Assembly (NCBI RefSeq): GCF_016862195.1 | Contig: NZ_BOMM01000011.1 | Coordinates: 1-64,000 of the forward strand | DNA from: Paractinoplanes ferrugineus | GTDB taxonomy: Bacteria > Actinomycetota > Actinomycetes > Mycobacteriales > Micromonosporaceae | Length of the DNA: 64,000 nucleotides | Direction of reading: 5' to 3' | Shown here: positions 54,251-62,136 of the stretch, piece by piece | How the letters are laid out: the number at the start of each line of letters is the position of its first letter | How positions within the stretch are numbered: position 1 is the first letter of the stretch | The notes under the pieces: model-generated | What the model was told of the DNA's origin: nothing | Database searches by the model: none | What the model saw: the letters and a program-made list of their open reading frames with translations, nothing else | Made by a program: the position numbers and the translations under genes

Positions 54251-55918
54251 ATGGACCAGACGTTCCGCCCGCTGCTCGACGCACTGAAGCAGATCGGTGT
54301 CGATTCGCGCGCCGTCGACTCGGCCGCGGAGGAAGCGCAGCGCAGTGGCCGCTCGGTGCGCGCCGTCCTGATCAACGACAACGTCGTCACCGAGGAGCAG
54401 CTGACCGCGGCCGCGGCCCAGGCGTTCGGCATCAACACGCTCGACCTGAACGGCTACACCCCCGACCCCCAGGCGCTCAAGCGCATCCCGCTCTCGGTCG
54501 TGCTGCGGCACCGCGTGCTCGGCCTGTCGATGTCCGACGGCGAACTGGTCGTCGGCGTCACCGACCCGGGCGACGTGGTGGCCCTCGACGACGTGCGCGC
54601 CGCCACCGGCATGAACCTGCGGCCCGTGGTGGTGGCCCGCTCCGAGGTCCGCCGGATCATCGAGCGGCTCCAGCGCGAGTCGAGCGATCTCGCCGACATC
54701 GCCGACGACGAGGATTCGGATCAGGCCGGGATGGCCGCCCAGGCGGCCGCCTCGGACGACGCGCCGATCGTCCGGTACGTCAACAACCTGATCGAGCAAG
54801 CGGTCGTCAACCGCGCCTCCGACCTGCATCTGGAGCCGGGCGAGGACGACATGCGGGTGCGGTACCGGATCGACGGCGTGCTGCACGAGGTGGACGTGAT
54901 CCCGCGCGGGGTGATGGCCGCACTCATCTCCCGCATCAAGATCATGTCGGGCGTCGACATCACCGAGAAGCGGGTGCCGCAGAACGGCCGCATCACCGCG
55001 CTGATCCGCGACCGGACGGTCGACCTGCGTACCGCCACGCTGCCCACGGTCTGGGGCGAGAAGATCGTCCTACGGGTGCTCGACACCGGCGGCATCGACC
55101 TCGACATGGGGAAACTGGGTTTCACCAAGCACAACCTCGACCGGTTCGCCGGGGCGTTCTCCAAACCGCACGGCATGGTGCTGGTCACCGGTCCGACCGG
55201 GTCCGGCAAGTCGACCACGCTCTACGCCACGCTGGGCCGGATCTCCAAGCCGGAGATCAACGTGATCACGGTCGAGGACCCGGTCGAATATCGCCTGCGC
55301 GGGGTCAACCAGGTCCAGGTGAACGTCAAGGCCGGGCTGACCTTCGCGGCCGTGCTGCCGGCCATCCTGCGTTCCGACCCGGACGTGGTGCTGATCGGTG
55401 AGATCCGGGACAGCCACACCGCGCAGATCGCGGTGGAGGCGTCGCTGACCGGCCACCTCGTGCTCTCCACGCTGCACACCAACGACGCGCCCGGCGCGGT
55501 CACCCGCCTCACCGAGATGGGCATCGAGCCGTTCCTGGTCGGCTCGTCGCTCGACTGCGTGCTCGCCCAGCGACTCTCCCGGCGGCTCTGCGACTGGTGC
55601 AAGGAGGCCTACCAACCGTCCGAGGCGGAACTGGTGGGCGCCCACTGGCCGTTCGAGGACCTGGTCGTGCCGGAGGCGCTCTACCGCCCGGTGGGCTGCC
55701 GGAACTGCGCCAACACCGGCTACCGGGGCCGGCTCGCGATCCACGAGGTGATGCCGATCTCGCCGGAGATCGAGTCGCTGACGATCCGGCGCGCCTCCTC
55801 CAACGAGATCCGCGAGGTGGCCCTCGACCAGGGGATGTACGACCTGCGGTCGGACGGGTTGGCCAAGGCGGCGGGCGGCCTGACCTCGATCCGTGAGGTG
55901 TCCCGGGTGGCGATCTAG
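54251..55918 (+). CDS. pilB: Type IV pilus extension ATPase PilB
   Basis: PilB powers pilin assembly as a cytoplasmic hexamer. The 555-residue product has an N-terminal MshEN/T2SSE-N domain (VTEEQLTAAAAQAFGINTLDLNGY). The ATPase core has SDLHLEPGEDDMRVRYRIDG, Walker A LVTGPTGSGKSTTLYATL near residue 318, the Asp box and Walker B (RSDPDVVLIGEIRD) and the His box GHLVLSTLHTND. A four-cysteine zinc knuckle follows (CDWCKEAY near 452 and CRNCANTGYRGR near 480). All catalytic residues are intact. It opens the pil cluster. Confidence 0.97.
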   Translation: MDQTFRPLLDALKQIGVDSRAVDSAAEEAQRSGRSVRAVLINDNVVTEEQLTAAAAQAFGINTLDLNGYTPDPQALKRIPLSVVLRHRVLGLSMSDGELVVGVTDPGDVVALDDVRAATGMNLRPVVVARSEVRRIIERLQRESSDLADIADDEDSDQAGMAAQAAASDDAPIVRYVNNLIEQAVVNRASDLHLEPGEDDMRVRYRIDGVLHEVDVIPRGVMAALISRIKIMSGVDITEKRVPQNGRITALIRDRTVDLRTATLPTVWGEKIVLRVLDTGGIDLDMGKLGFTKHNLDRFAGAFSKPHGMVLVTGPTGSGKSTTLYATLGRISKPEINVITVEDPVEYRLRGVNQVQVNVKAGLTFAAVLPAILRSDPDVVLIGEIRDSHTAQIAVEASLTGHLVLSTLHTNDAPGAVTRLTEMGIEPFLVGSSLDCVLAQRLSRRLCDWCKEAYQPSEAELVGAHWPFEDLVVPEALYRPVGCRNCANTGYRGRLAIHEVMPISPEIESLTIRRASSNEIREVALDQGMYDLRSDGLAKAAGGLTSIREVSRVAI

Positions 55919-55965
55919 CTTACCGACGCTTGGAGCACTTCACCCGATTCCGCCGAAATGCCTCC

Positions 55966-55990
55966 TAAAGAGGCAGGTAGCGGTGCCGAA
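55966..55990 (+). promoter_or_regulatory. Sigma-28-like promoter candidate before pilT
   Basis: TAAA (55966-55969), 15 bases, GCCGAA (55985-55990), followed by TT. This agrees closely with the enterobacterial sigma-28 consensus TAAA-N15-GCCGATAA. Read as CTAA-N16-GCCGAA it has the same spacing as the other three sites. It lies in the only sizeable gap between pilB and pilT. Confidence 0.55.
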
Positions 55991-56031
55991 TTTAGAAGCA
56001 CGAACGTTCCGCGAGACAGATTGCCGGTGCG

Positions 56032-57171
56032 ATGTACACGACCGACCAAATGGTTACGCCGCAGCAGACGGCCGCCAAAGCGCCGCCCGCCCCCGCATCG
56101 GGTGATCTCGCCGTGCTCAACCAGATGCTCGTCACCCTGGTCGAGTCGAAGGGCTCCGACCTGCACCTGACCGTCGGCACCCCGCCGATGATCCGGGTGC
56201 ACGGCTCGCTGCGCCCGCTGCCCGGGTACGGCAACCTCAACTCGTCGGACACCGCCCTGCTGGCCCGCGCCGCGATCACCGTCGAGCAGTGGCAGACCTT
56301 CCAGGCCAAGCAGGAGCTCGACTTCGCGCACAGCATCGTGGGCGTCTCCCGGTTCCGCGGCAACCTCTACGTGCAGCGCAACTCGTGCGGCGCGGTCTTC
56401 CGGGCCATCCCGCACGAGATCAAGCCGCTGGACGAGCTGGGCATGCCCGAGACGGTGGCCCGCTTCGCCCACCTGCCCCGTGGCCTGGTGCTGGTCACCG
56501 GCCCCACCGGCTCCGGCAAGACCACGACGCTCGCCTCGATCCTCGACCTCGCCAACCGCAGCCGCGCCAACCACATCATCACCATCGAGGACCCCATCGA
56601 GTTCCTCCACCCGCACAAACGCAGCGTGGTCAACCAGCGCGAGGTGGGCTCGGACACCGAGGACTTCTCGAGCGCGCTCAAGCACGCGCTGCGGCAGGAC
56701 CCGGACATCATCCTGGTCGGCGAGCTGCGCGACCTGGAGACGACGGCGACCGCGCTGACCGCGGCCGAGACCGGTCACCTGGTGCTGGCCACCCTGCACA
56801 CGCAGAGCGCCACGCAGACCATCGACCGCGTCATCGACATCTTCCCGCCGCATCAGCAGCTGCAGATCCGGGCTCAGCTGGCGGCGTCCCTGCAGGGCGT
56901 GGTCACCCAGGCCCTGGCCCCCAAGGCGGACGGCAAGGGCCGCGCGGTGATCGCCGAGATCCTGACCGCGACCCCGGCCATCCGAGCCCTGATCCGCGAG
57001 GGGAAGTCGCACCAGATCCCCTCGTTCATGCAGGCCGGTGGCAGCGAGGGCATGCTCGCGTTCGACCAGCATCTGGCCGAGAAGGTGCGGGAGGGCGTGG
57101 TGACCCTGCAGGTCGCCCTGGAGCTCTGCCACTCGCAGGAGGAACTCAAGCGACTCATCGGCCGGATGTGA
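56032..57171 (+). CDS. pilT: Type IV pilus retraction ATPase PilT
   Basis: PilT powers pilus disassembly and twitching. The 379-residue product has KGSDLHLTVGTPPMIRVHG at the start, Walker A LVTGPTGSGKTTTLASIL near 160, HKRSVVNQREVGSDT, Walker B RQDPDIILVGELRDLET and GHLVLATLHTQSA. The PilT-specific C-terminal AIRALIREGKSHQIPSFMQ corresponds to the AIRNLIRE motif needed for retraction. The about 30-residue Ala/Pro/Gln leader is longer than usual. pilC follows after 4 bp, so the two are coupled. The presence of PilT means the pili should be dynamic. Confidence 0.96.
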   Translation: MYTTDQMVTPQQTAAKAPPAPASGDLAVLNQMLVTLVESKGSDLHLTVGTPPMIRVHGSLRPLPGYGNLNSSDTALLARAAITVEQWQTFQAKQELDFAHSIVGVSRFRGNLYVQRNSCGAVFRAIPHEIKPLDELGMPETVARFAHLPRGLVLVTGPTGSGKTTTLASILDLANRSRANHIITIEDPIEFLHPHKRSVVNQREVGSDTEDFSSALKHALRQDPDIILVGELRDLETTATALTAAETGHLVLATLHTQSATQTIDRVIDIFPPHQQLQIRAQLAASLQGVVTQALAPKADGKGRAVIAEILTATPAIRALIREGKSHQIPSFMQAGGSEGMLAFDQHLAEKVREGVVTLQVALELCHSQEELKRLIGRM

Positions 57172-57175
57172 TGCC

Positions 57176-58408
57176 ATGCCCGTGACCAAGACGTTCCACT
57201 ACAGCGCGATCGACGCGTCCGGCCGCAAGGCCAAGGGCACTGTCGAGGCGCCCAACGAGGCCGCCGCCACCCACACGCTGCGGCAGCGCGGCGAGGTGCC
57301 GCTCGAGGTCACCGAGGCCGGCCAGGGCCTCAACAAGGATCTGCGGATCCCCGGCCTCGGCGGCCGGACGAAGCTCAAGGATCTGGCGATCTTCTCGCGG
57401 CAGTTCGCGACGATGACCGCGTCCGGCATGTCGCTGCTGCGCTCCCTGGCGATCATGGAGGAGCAGACCTCGTCGCTTCCGCTCAAGAAGGCGCTCGGCG
57501 AGGTGCGCGGCGACGTGTCCGGCGGCGTCTCGCTGTCGACCTCGATGGCCAAGCACGAGAAGGTCTTCCCCCGCCTGATGATCGCGATGATCCGGGCCGG
57601 TGAGACCGGCGGTATGATCGACCGCGCTCTCGAGCAGATCGCGGACAGCCTGGAGAAGGACAGCGCGCTACGCGGCAAGATCAAGAGCGCGCTCACCTAT
57701 CCGGCGATCGTGCTGGCCTTCACGTTCGTACTCATCGCCGGCGTGCTGATCTTCATCGTTCCGATCTTCGAGGCGATGTTCAAGAGCCTCGGCGGCGAAC
57801 TGCCGGCGATCACCCAGTTCCTGGTCGACGCCAGTCACAACATGTGGTGGATCGGCCCGCTGGTCATCGCGGTGTTCGTCAGCTGCTCGGTCGGCTACAA
57901 GCACCAGACGCGCACGAGCCAGAGCTTCCGCTACACCGTGGACAAGATCAAGGTCCGGGCACCGGTCTTCGGTTCGCTGTTCCAGAAGCTCGCCATGAGC
58001 CGGTTCTCCCGCAACCTCGGCCTGCTGCTCAACGTCGGCGTGCCGGTGATGCAGGCGCTCGCCGTGGTCGGCGAGACGACCGGCAACGAGGTCATCAACG
58101 TGGCGCTCAAGGACGTGCAGAACGCCGTCCGGGACGGACAGCCCATGTCGTCCGCGATGCGGCACCACAAGATTTTCCCCGACATGGTCACGCAGATGGT
58201 CGAGGTCGGGGAAGAAAGCGGTCAAATCAGTCAGATGCTCGACAAGATCGCCGACTTCTACGACAGGGAGGTCGACAGCGCGGCCGACTCACTGACCGCC
58301 TCCATCGAACCGATCATGGTCCTGGTGATGGGTGCGGTGGTCGGCGGAATGGTGGTCTGCCTGTACCTCCCGATGTTCACGATCTACCAGAACATCCAGA
58401 GCAACTGA
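57176..58408 (+). CDS. pilC: Type IV pilus platform protein PilC
   Basis: This inner-membrane platform of 410 residues couples the ATPases to pilin transport. It has two T2SSF domains (about 70-195 and 275-400) with FSRQFATMTASGMSLLRSLAIM and ARMFSRNLGLLL-type repeats (here SRFSRNLGLLLNVGVPVMQAL). The conserved GETGGMIDRALEQIADSLEKD and GEESGQISQMLDKIADFYDREVD are present. Three TM segments are visible near 180, 225 and 385. The start ATG is 4 bp after pilT. Confidence 0.96.
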   Translation: MPVTKTFHYSAIDASGRKAKGTVEAPNEAAATHTLRQRGEVPLEVTEAGQGLNKDLRIPGLGGRTKLKDLAIFSRQFATMTASGMSLLRSLAIMEEQTSSLPLKKALGEVRGDVSGGVSLSTSMAKHEKVFPRLMIAMIRAGETGGMIDRALEQIADSLEKDSALRGKIKSALTYPAIVLAFTFVLIAGVLIFIVPIFEAMFKSLGGELPAITQFLVDASHNMWWIGPLVIAVFVSCSVGYKHQTRTSQSFRYTVDKIKVRAPVFGSLFQKLAMSRFSRNLGLLLNVGVPVMQALAVVGETTGNEVINVALKDVQNAVRDGQPMSSAMRHHKIFPDMVTQMVEVGEESGQISQMLDKIADFYDREVDSAADSLTASIEPIMVLVMGAVVGGMVVCLYLPMFTIYQNIQSN

Positions 58409-58410
58409 AC

Positions 58411-58436
58411 CTCAAGTACGGCCGACAACGACCGAT
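58411..58436 (+). promoter_or_regulatory. FliA-like promoter candidate before pilA
   Basis: CTCA (58411-58414), 16 bases, ACCGAT (58431-58436), starting 2 bases after the pilC stop. The pattern equals that at pilB and at the GGDEF-EAL gene. A separate strong promoter for the major pilin would explain its needed excess. The ribosome binding site AGAGAGG lies at about 58482. Confidence 0.55.
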
Positions 58437-58496
58437 TCTGCGGACATCCAGCACGACCCTTCACCGCACCTATTCAAGCCAGAGAGGCACCCCCAC

Positions 58497-58976
58497 ATGA
58501 CCGACATCATCAACCGGCTGCGCTCGAAGAAGGGCGACGAGGGCTTCACCCTCATCGAGCTCCTGGTCGTCGTGGTCATCATCGGCGTGCTCGTCGCGAT
58601 CGCCGTGCCGGTCTACCTGAACTACCGCAAGGGCGCGGCCGACAAGTCGGCCCAGTCCGACGTGCGTGGCGCCGTCAGCGCGGTCGAGCAGTTCTACACC
58701 GAGAACGGCAACGCGTACCCGAAGACCGTCACCAAGACCAACGACGGCCAGGCCGGCAACGACTCGATCACCCTGCAGACCTCCCTCGGTGTCGACTCGA
58801 CCCAGAAGATCACCCTGTCGGACAAGACGCAGCTCGCCGTCGTCTCGTCGGCCAACAGCTACCTGATCTGCGCCACCAACTCCGGCGGTAGCGGCAAATG
58901 GTACAAGTACGACAGCTCCACCGGTGGCTCGGTCAAGGCCGCCAGCGGCACGCTGAGCGCCACCACCTGCTCCTGA
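58497..58976 (+). CDS. pilA: Type IV major pilin PilA
   Basis: The 159-residue prepilin has a 16-residue basic leader (MTDIINRLRSKKGDEG) cleaved by PilD before Phe17. The mature N terminus is FTLIELLVVVVIIGVLVAIA, with Glu at +5 for assembly and methylation at Phe1. The globular domain is short, rich in Ser, Thr and Gly, and has two cysteines (YLICATN and the terminal TTCS) likely to form the D-region disulfide. The protein is clearly the major pilin by its place and the promoter before it. A hairpin-prone CCGGCCGG pair follows at 58982-59018 and may limit read-through into pilD. Confidence 0.96.
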   Translation: MTDIINRLRSKKGDEGFTLIELLVVVVIIGVLVAIAVPVYLNYRKGAADKSAQSDVRGAVSAVEQFYTENGNAYPKTVTKTNDGQAGNDSITLQTSLGVDSTQKITLSDKTQLAVVSSANSYLICATNSGGSGKWYKYDSSTGGSVKAASGTLSATTCS

Positions 58977-59043
58977 TCCACCCCGGCCGGGGCCGCCAGC
59001 GCGGCACCGGCCGGCCCACCGCCGAGGCCGAGGAGGACCGGAC

Positions 59044-59832
59044 ATGCCGCAGGTGTTCCTCCTCGGCGTCACCGGGCTGCTCGGCCTCGCGGTCGGTTCG
59101 TTCCTGAACGTGGTGATCTACCGGGTGCCCCGGGACGAGTCGCTGGTGCGGCCCGGATCGCACTGCCCGCACTGCGGCGGCGCGATCCGGAACCGGCACA
59201 ACGTCCCGGTGCTCGGCTGGCTGATGTTGCGGGGCCGGTGCGCCGACTGCGCGGCTCCGATCAGCGTTCGCTATCCCCTGGTCGAGGCCGGCACCGCGGT
59301 GCTGTTCGGCGCGGTCGCCGCCAAGTTCGGCTGGTCCTGGGAACTGCCGGCCTACCTGTACCTGGCCGCCGTCTCGATCGCGCTCGCCGCGATCGACATC
59401 GACCTGATGCGCCTCCCCGACAAGATCGTGCTGCCGTCGTACGCGGTGGCCCCGCTCCTGCTGCTGCCCGCCGTGCTCGCCGAACACAGCTGGGCCGCGG
59501 CCGTCCGGGGCCTGATCGCGGCCGCCCTGCTCTACGCCGGCTACTGGATCCTCGCCGTCCTGCCCAAGGGCATGGGCGGCGGTGACGTGAAGTTGGCCCC
59601 GCTGCTCGGCCTCTACCTCGGCTGGCTCGGCTGGAGCTCGGTGGTCGTCGGCGCGTTCGCCGGCTTCCTGATCGGCGGCGTGGCCGGGGTTCTGCTGATG
59701 GCGGCCAAGGTGGCCACCCGCAAAAGCCGCATCCCGTTCGGCCCGTACATGCTCGCCGGCGCCTTCCTGGCCGTCTTCGCGGCCGCGCCGATCGCGGACT
59801 GGTACACGAACCTCATCCTCCCCACCGCCTGA
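59044..59832 (+). CDS. pilD: Prepilin peptidase / N-methyltransferase PilD
   Basis: This integral-membrane aspartic protease cleaves the PilA leader and methylates the new N terminus. The 262-residue product has NVVIYRVPRDESL, the zinc cysteines HCPHCGG and RCADC with the intervening NVPVLGWLMLRGRC of the methylase loop, and RYPLVEAGTA. The catalytic aspartates are in AAIDIDLMRLPDK (D1) and KGMGGGDVKLAPLLG (D2, the GGGD motif). Eight hydrophobic segments are present. Confidence 0.96.
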   Translation: MPQVFLLGVTGLLGLAVGSFLNVVIYRVPRDESLVRPGSHCPHCGGAIRNRHNVPVLGWLMLRGRCADCAAPISVRYPLVEAGTAVLFGAVAAKFGWSWELPAYLYLAAVSIALAAIDIDLMRLPDKIVLPSYAVAPLLLLPAVLAEHSWAAAVRGLIAAALLYAGYWILAVLPKGMGGGDVKLAPLLGLYLGWLGWSSVVVGAFAGFLIGGVAGVLLMAAKVATRKSRIPFGPYMLAGAFLAVFAAAPIADWYTNLILPTA

Positions 59833-59851
59833 GCACCTCGAAGGGAACCCC

Positions 59852-60877
59852 ATGGCCGGCGCCATACCGATCGGGCTCGACATCGGCTCGTCCACGATCC
59901 GTGCCGTGGAGGTCCGCCGGACCAAGGAGGGCTACACCCTGGCCGCGTTCGGCCAGGTCGCCCTCGCACCGGGCACCGTGACGGGCGGCGTCATCCAGGA
60001 CCCGGTCGCGGTCACCGGGGCGATCAAGCAGCTCTGGACCACCCACAAGTTCGGCACCAAACACGTCGTCATCGGGGTGACCAACCCGCAGTTGGTGGTG
60101 CGCGAGATGTCGGTCGCCAACCTGCCCGCCAAGGAGTTGCGCCAGGCCCTGCCGTTCCAGGTCAAGGACGCGCTCCCGCTCGCGGTCGAGAAGGCGGTGC
60201 TGGACTTCTACCCGCTCGAGGAGCCGGGCAGCAACCCGACCGTGCGCGGCCTGCTCATCGCCACCCCGAAGGACGCCGTGCTGGCCGCGGTCGACGCCGC
60301 GCAGAAGGCCGGCCTCACCGTCAAGGGCGTCGACCTGGCCTCGTTCGCCCTGCTGCGGGCCGCCTCCCGGCTGGACACCCAGGTCGAGGCGATCGTCGAC
60401 ATCGGCGCCGAGGTGACAAGCGTGGTCGTGCACGCCGACGGTGAGCCGCTGATCGTGCGGACCGTGCCGCGCGGCGGCCACGAGATCACCGCCGCGATGG
60501 CCACCCGGCTCGGCATCTCGGCGCAGGAGGCCGAGATGGTCAAGTGCCGCTTCGGCCTGCACGGCGACGGCAACCCGGTCACCGTCGAGGCGGCCGGCGA
60601 GGCGGTTCGCCCGATCGCCAGCGAGCTGCGCAGCTCGTTCACCTACCTCGCCTCCGGCGAGCGGCAGAAGCAGGTCACCCGGCTCGCGCTCTGCGGCGGT
60701 AGCGCACTCATGCCCGGTCTGGCCGAGCACCTCCAGCAGCAGCTGGGCATCACCGTGATGTACGCCGACAGCGCCAGCCGGCTGCGCGACACGCGTAAGG
60801 GCCGGGAGAACGGCTTCGACAGTTTCGTGCCGTCGGCCGCCGTGTCGATCGGCCTGACCTTGGGAGCGGCAGCCTGA
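59852..60877 (+). CDS. pilM: Type IV pilus assembly actin-like ATPase PilM
   Basis: This actin/FtsA-fold cytoplasmic protein of 341 residues binds ATP and the N terminus of PilN. It has the phosphate-1 motif PIGLDIGSSTIRAVEV at the start, VIGVTNPQLVVREMSVANLPAKELRQALPFQVKDALPL, phosphate-2 AIVDIGAEVTSVVV near 190 and the adenosine motif LALCGGSALMPGLAEHL near 285. It overlaps pilN by one base (TGATG). Confidence 0.95.
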   Translation: MAGAIPIGLDIGSSTIRAVEVRRTKEGYTLAAFGQVALAPGTVTGGVIQDPVAVTGAIKQLWTTHKFGTKHVVIGVTNPQLVVREMSVANLPAKELRQALPFQVKDALPLAVEKAVLDFYPLEEPGSNPTVRGLLIATPKDAVLAAVDAAQKAGLTVKGVDLASFALLRAASRLDTQVEAIVDIGAEVTSVVVHADGEPLIVRTVPRGGHEITAAMATRLGISAQEAEMVKCRFGLHGDGNPVTVEAAGEAVRPIASELRSSFTYLASGERQKQVTRLALCGGSALMPGLAEHLQQQLGITVMYADSASRLRDTRKGRENGFDSFVPSAAVSIGLTLGAAA

Positions 60878-61563
60878 TGAGCACCAGTACCGCTTTGCTG
60901 CCCCTCGACCCCGCCGTCTCCCCCGAGCACGCGGTGCGGATCCTGCCGATCCGGGCCAACCTGTTGCCGCCGGAGATCCTCGCCGGCCGCAACGCCCGCC
61001 GCACCCGGTTCCTGCTGATCGGCGCGGTGGTGCTGGTCGCCGCCGTGATGGGCGGGTGGTACCTGCTCGCCGACAGTCAGCGTGACCTGGCCGCCTCGGA
61101 CCTCGCCTCGGTGACCAAGCAGGCCGACGGGATCCGCGACACGATGCGCAACGACGAGAAGTACAAGAACGTGACCACGGTGATCACCGAACGGGACGAG
61201 ATCAAGGGCAACCTCAAGACCGCCCTGGCCAAGGACCTGCCGTTGTACACGCTGATCGACGCCGTGCGCAGCGCCGCCGAGAAGAAGAACGGAACCCTCG
61301 CCTCGATCGTCGCGTCGCTGCCGGAGGGCGGGAACGGTATCTCCGCCGACGCGGTCGGCACGCTGCAGATCTCCGGTGTCGCCAAGGACAAGGCGACCAC
61401 CGCGGACATCGTCGACGCGCTGGCCGGCGTGGACGGGGTGCAGAACGTCTACCTCACCTCGGCGGCGGGACAGAGCGGGATCTGGACCTTCACCCTGACC
61501 GCCGAGATCTCCACCAAGTACGAGTGCGGCCGGTTCAGTGCCAAGACCTGCGGGGGCAAATGA
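60877..61563 (+). CDS. pilN: Type IV pilus alignment protein PilN
   Basis: This single-pass membrane protein of 228 residues has a cytoplasmic N terminus with RILPIRANLLPPEILAGRNARR, the PilM-binding I-N-L-L-P-type motif, here RANLLPPE. One TM helix (FLLIGAVVLVAAVMGGWYLLA) follows, then a periplasmic-side coiled coil and a ferredoxin-like domain (ADAVGTLQISGVAKDKATTADIVDALAGVDGVQNVYLTSA). Two C-terminal cysteines may pair. It overlaps pilO by 4 bp. Confidence 0.92.
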   Translation: MSTSTALLPLDPAVSPEHAVRILPIRANLLPPEILAGRNARRTRFLLIGAVVLVAAVMGGWYLLADSQRDLAASDLASVTKQADGIRDTMRNDEKYKNVTTVITERDEIKGNLKTALAKDLPLYTLIDAVRSAAEKKNGTLASIVASLPEGGNGISADAVGTLQISGVAKDKATTADIVDALAGVDGVQNVYLTSAAGQSGIWTFTLTAEISTKYECGRFSAKTCGGK

Positions 61564-62135
61564 TGGGTGCGCGCCAGAACAACCGGCTGTGGCTGCTGGG
61601 CGGCCTCATCGCGATCGTGGTGATCGTCGCGGCCACCTTCCTGCTCGCGATCAAACCGATCTACACCGAGAAGGCCGACCTCGAGGGCCAGGCCGGCGAC
61701 CAGGACATCCGCCTCGTCCAGCTCCGGCGGGAGCTCGCCGACCTGCAGGACAAGGCGAAGAACATCCAGACCTACACCGCCGAGCGGGACACCCTGAAGG
61801 CGGCGCTTCCCGAGAAGTACGACATCACGGCCTACCTGCGTGCCCTGCAGACCTCGGAGTCTGCGGTCAAGGTCGACGTCAACTCGGTCGGGATCAGCAT
61901 CCCGCAGACGATCAAGGGGGCCGGCACCGTCTATGCGGTACCGATCACGATGACCATCACCGGCACCGCCGAAGGCATCACCAAGGCGCTGCAGCGGCTA
62001 CAGGTCACGCAGAGCCGGGCGGTGCTCATCACCTCGGTCAACCTGCAGATCAACGAGGACAAGACGGCGACCGCCAACCTCGTGCTGAGCGCCTTCTGCC
62101 GGCAGAGCACCGGCTGCGTGGCCACCTCGACCTGA
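61560..62135 (+). CDS. pilO: Type IV pilus alignment protein PilO
   Basis: This partner of PilN has 191 residues. An N-terminal TM helix (LWLLGGLIAIVVIVAATFLLAI) is followed by a coiled coil (DIRLVQLRRELADLQDKAKNIQTYTAERDTLKAALP) and a PilO ferredoxin-like fold (ITAYLRALQTSESAVKVDVNSVGISIP...TITGTAEGITKALQRLQVTQSRAVLITSVNL). ATGs at 61560 and 61563 are equivalent. No pilP or pilQ follows, as expected for a cell without an outer membrane. Minor pilin genes are not in the window. Confidence 0.92.
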   Translation: MMGARQNNRLWLLGGLIAIVVIVAATFLLAIKPIYTEKADLEGQAGDQDIRLVQLRRELADLQDKAKNIQTYTAERDTLKAALPEKYDITAYLRALQTSESAVKVDVNSVGISIPQTIKGAGTVYAVPITMTITGTAEGITKALQRLQVTQSRAVLITSVNLQINEDKTATANLVLSAFCRQSTGCVATST

Positions 62136-62136
62136 G

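Noticed and set aside
58977..59043. Firm terminator between pilA and pilD
   Set aside because: The CCGGCCGG arms can pair, but loop and flanks give several alternatives and no U-run follows, so I only mention it under pilA.
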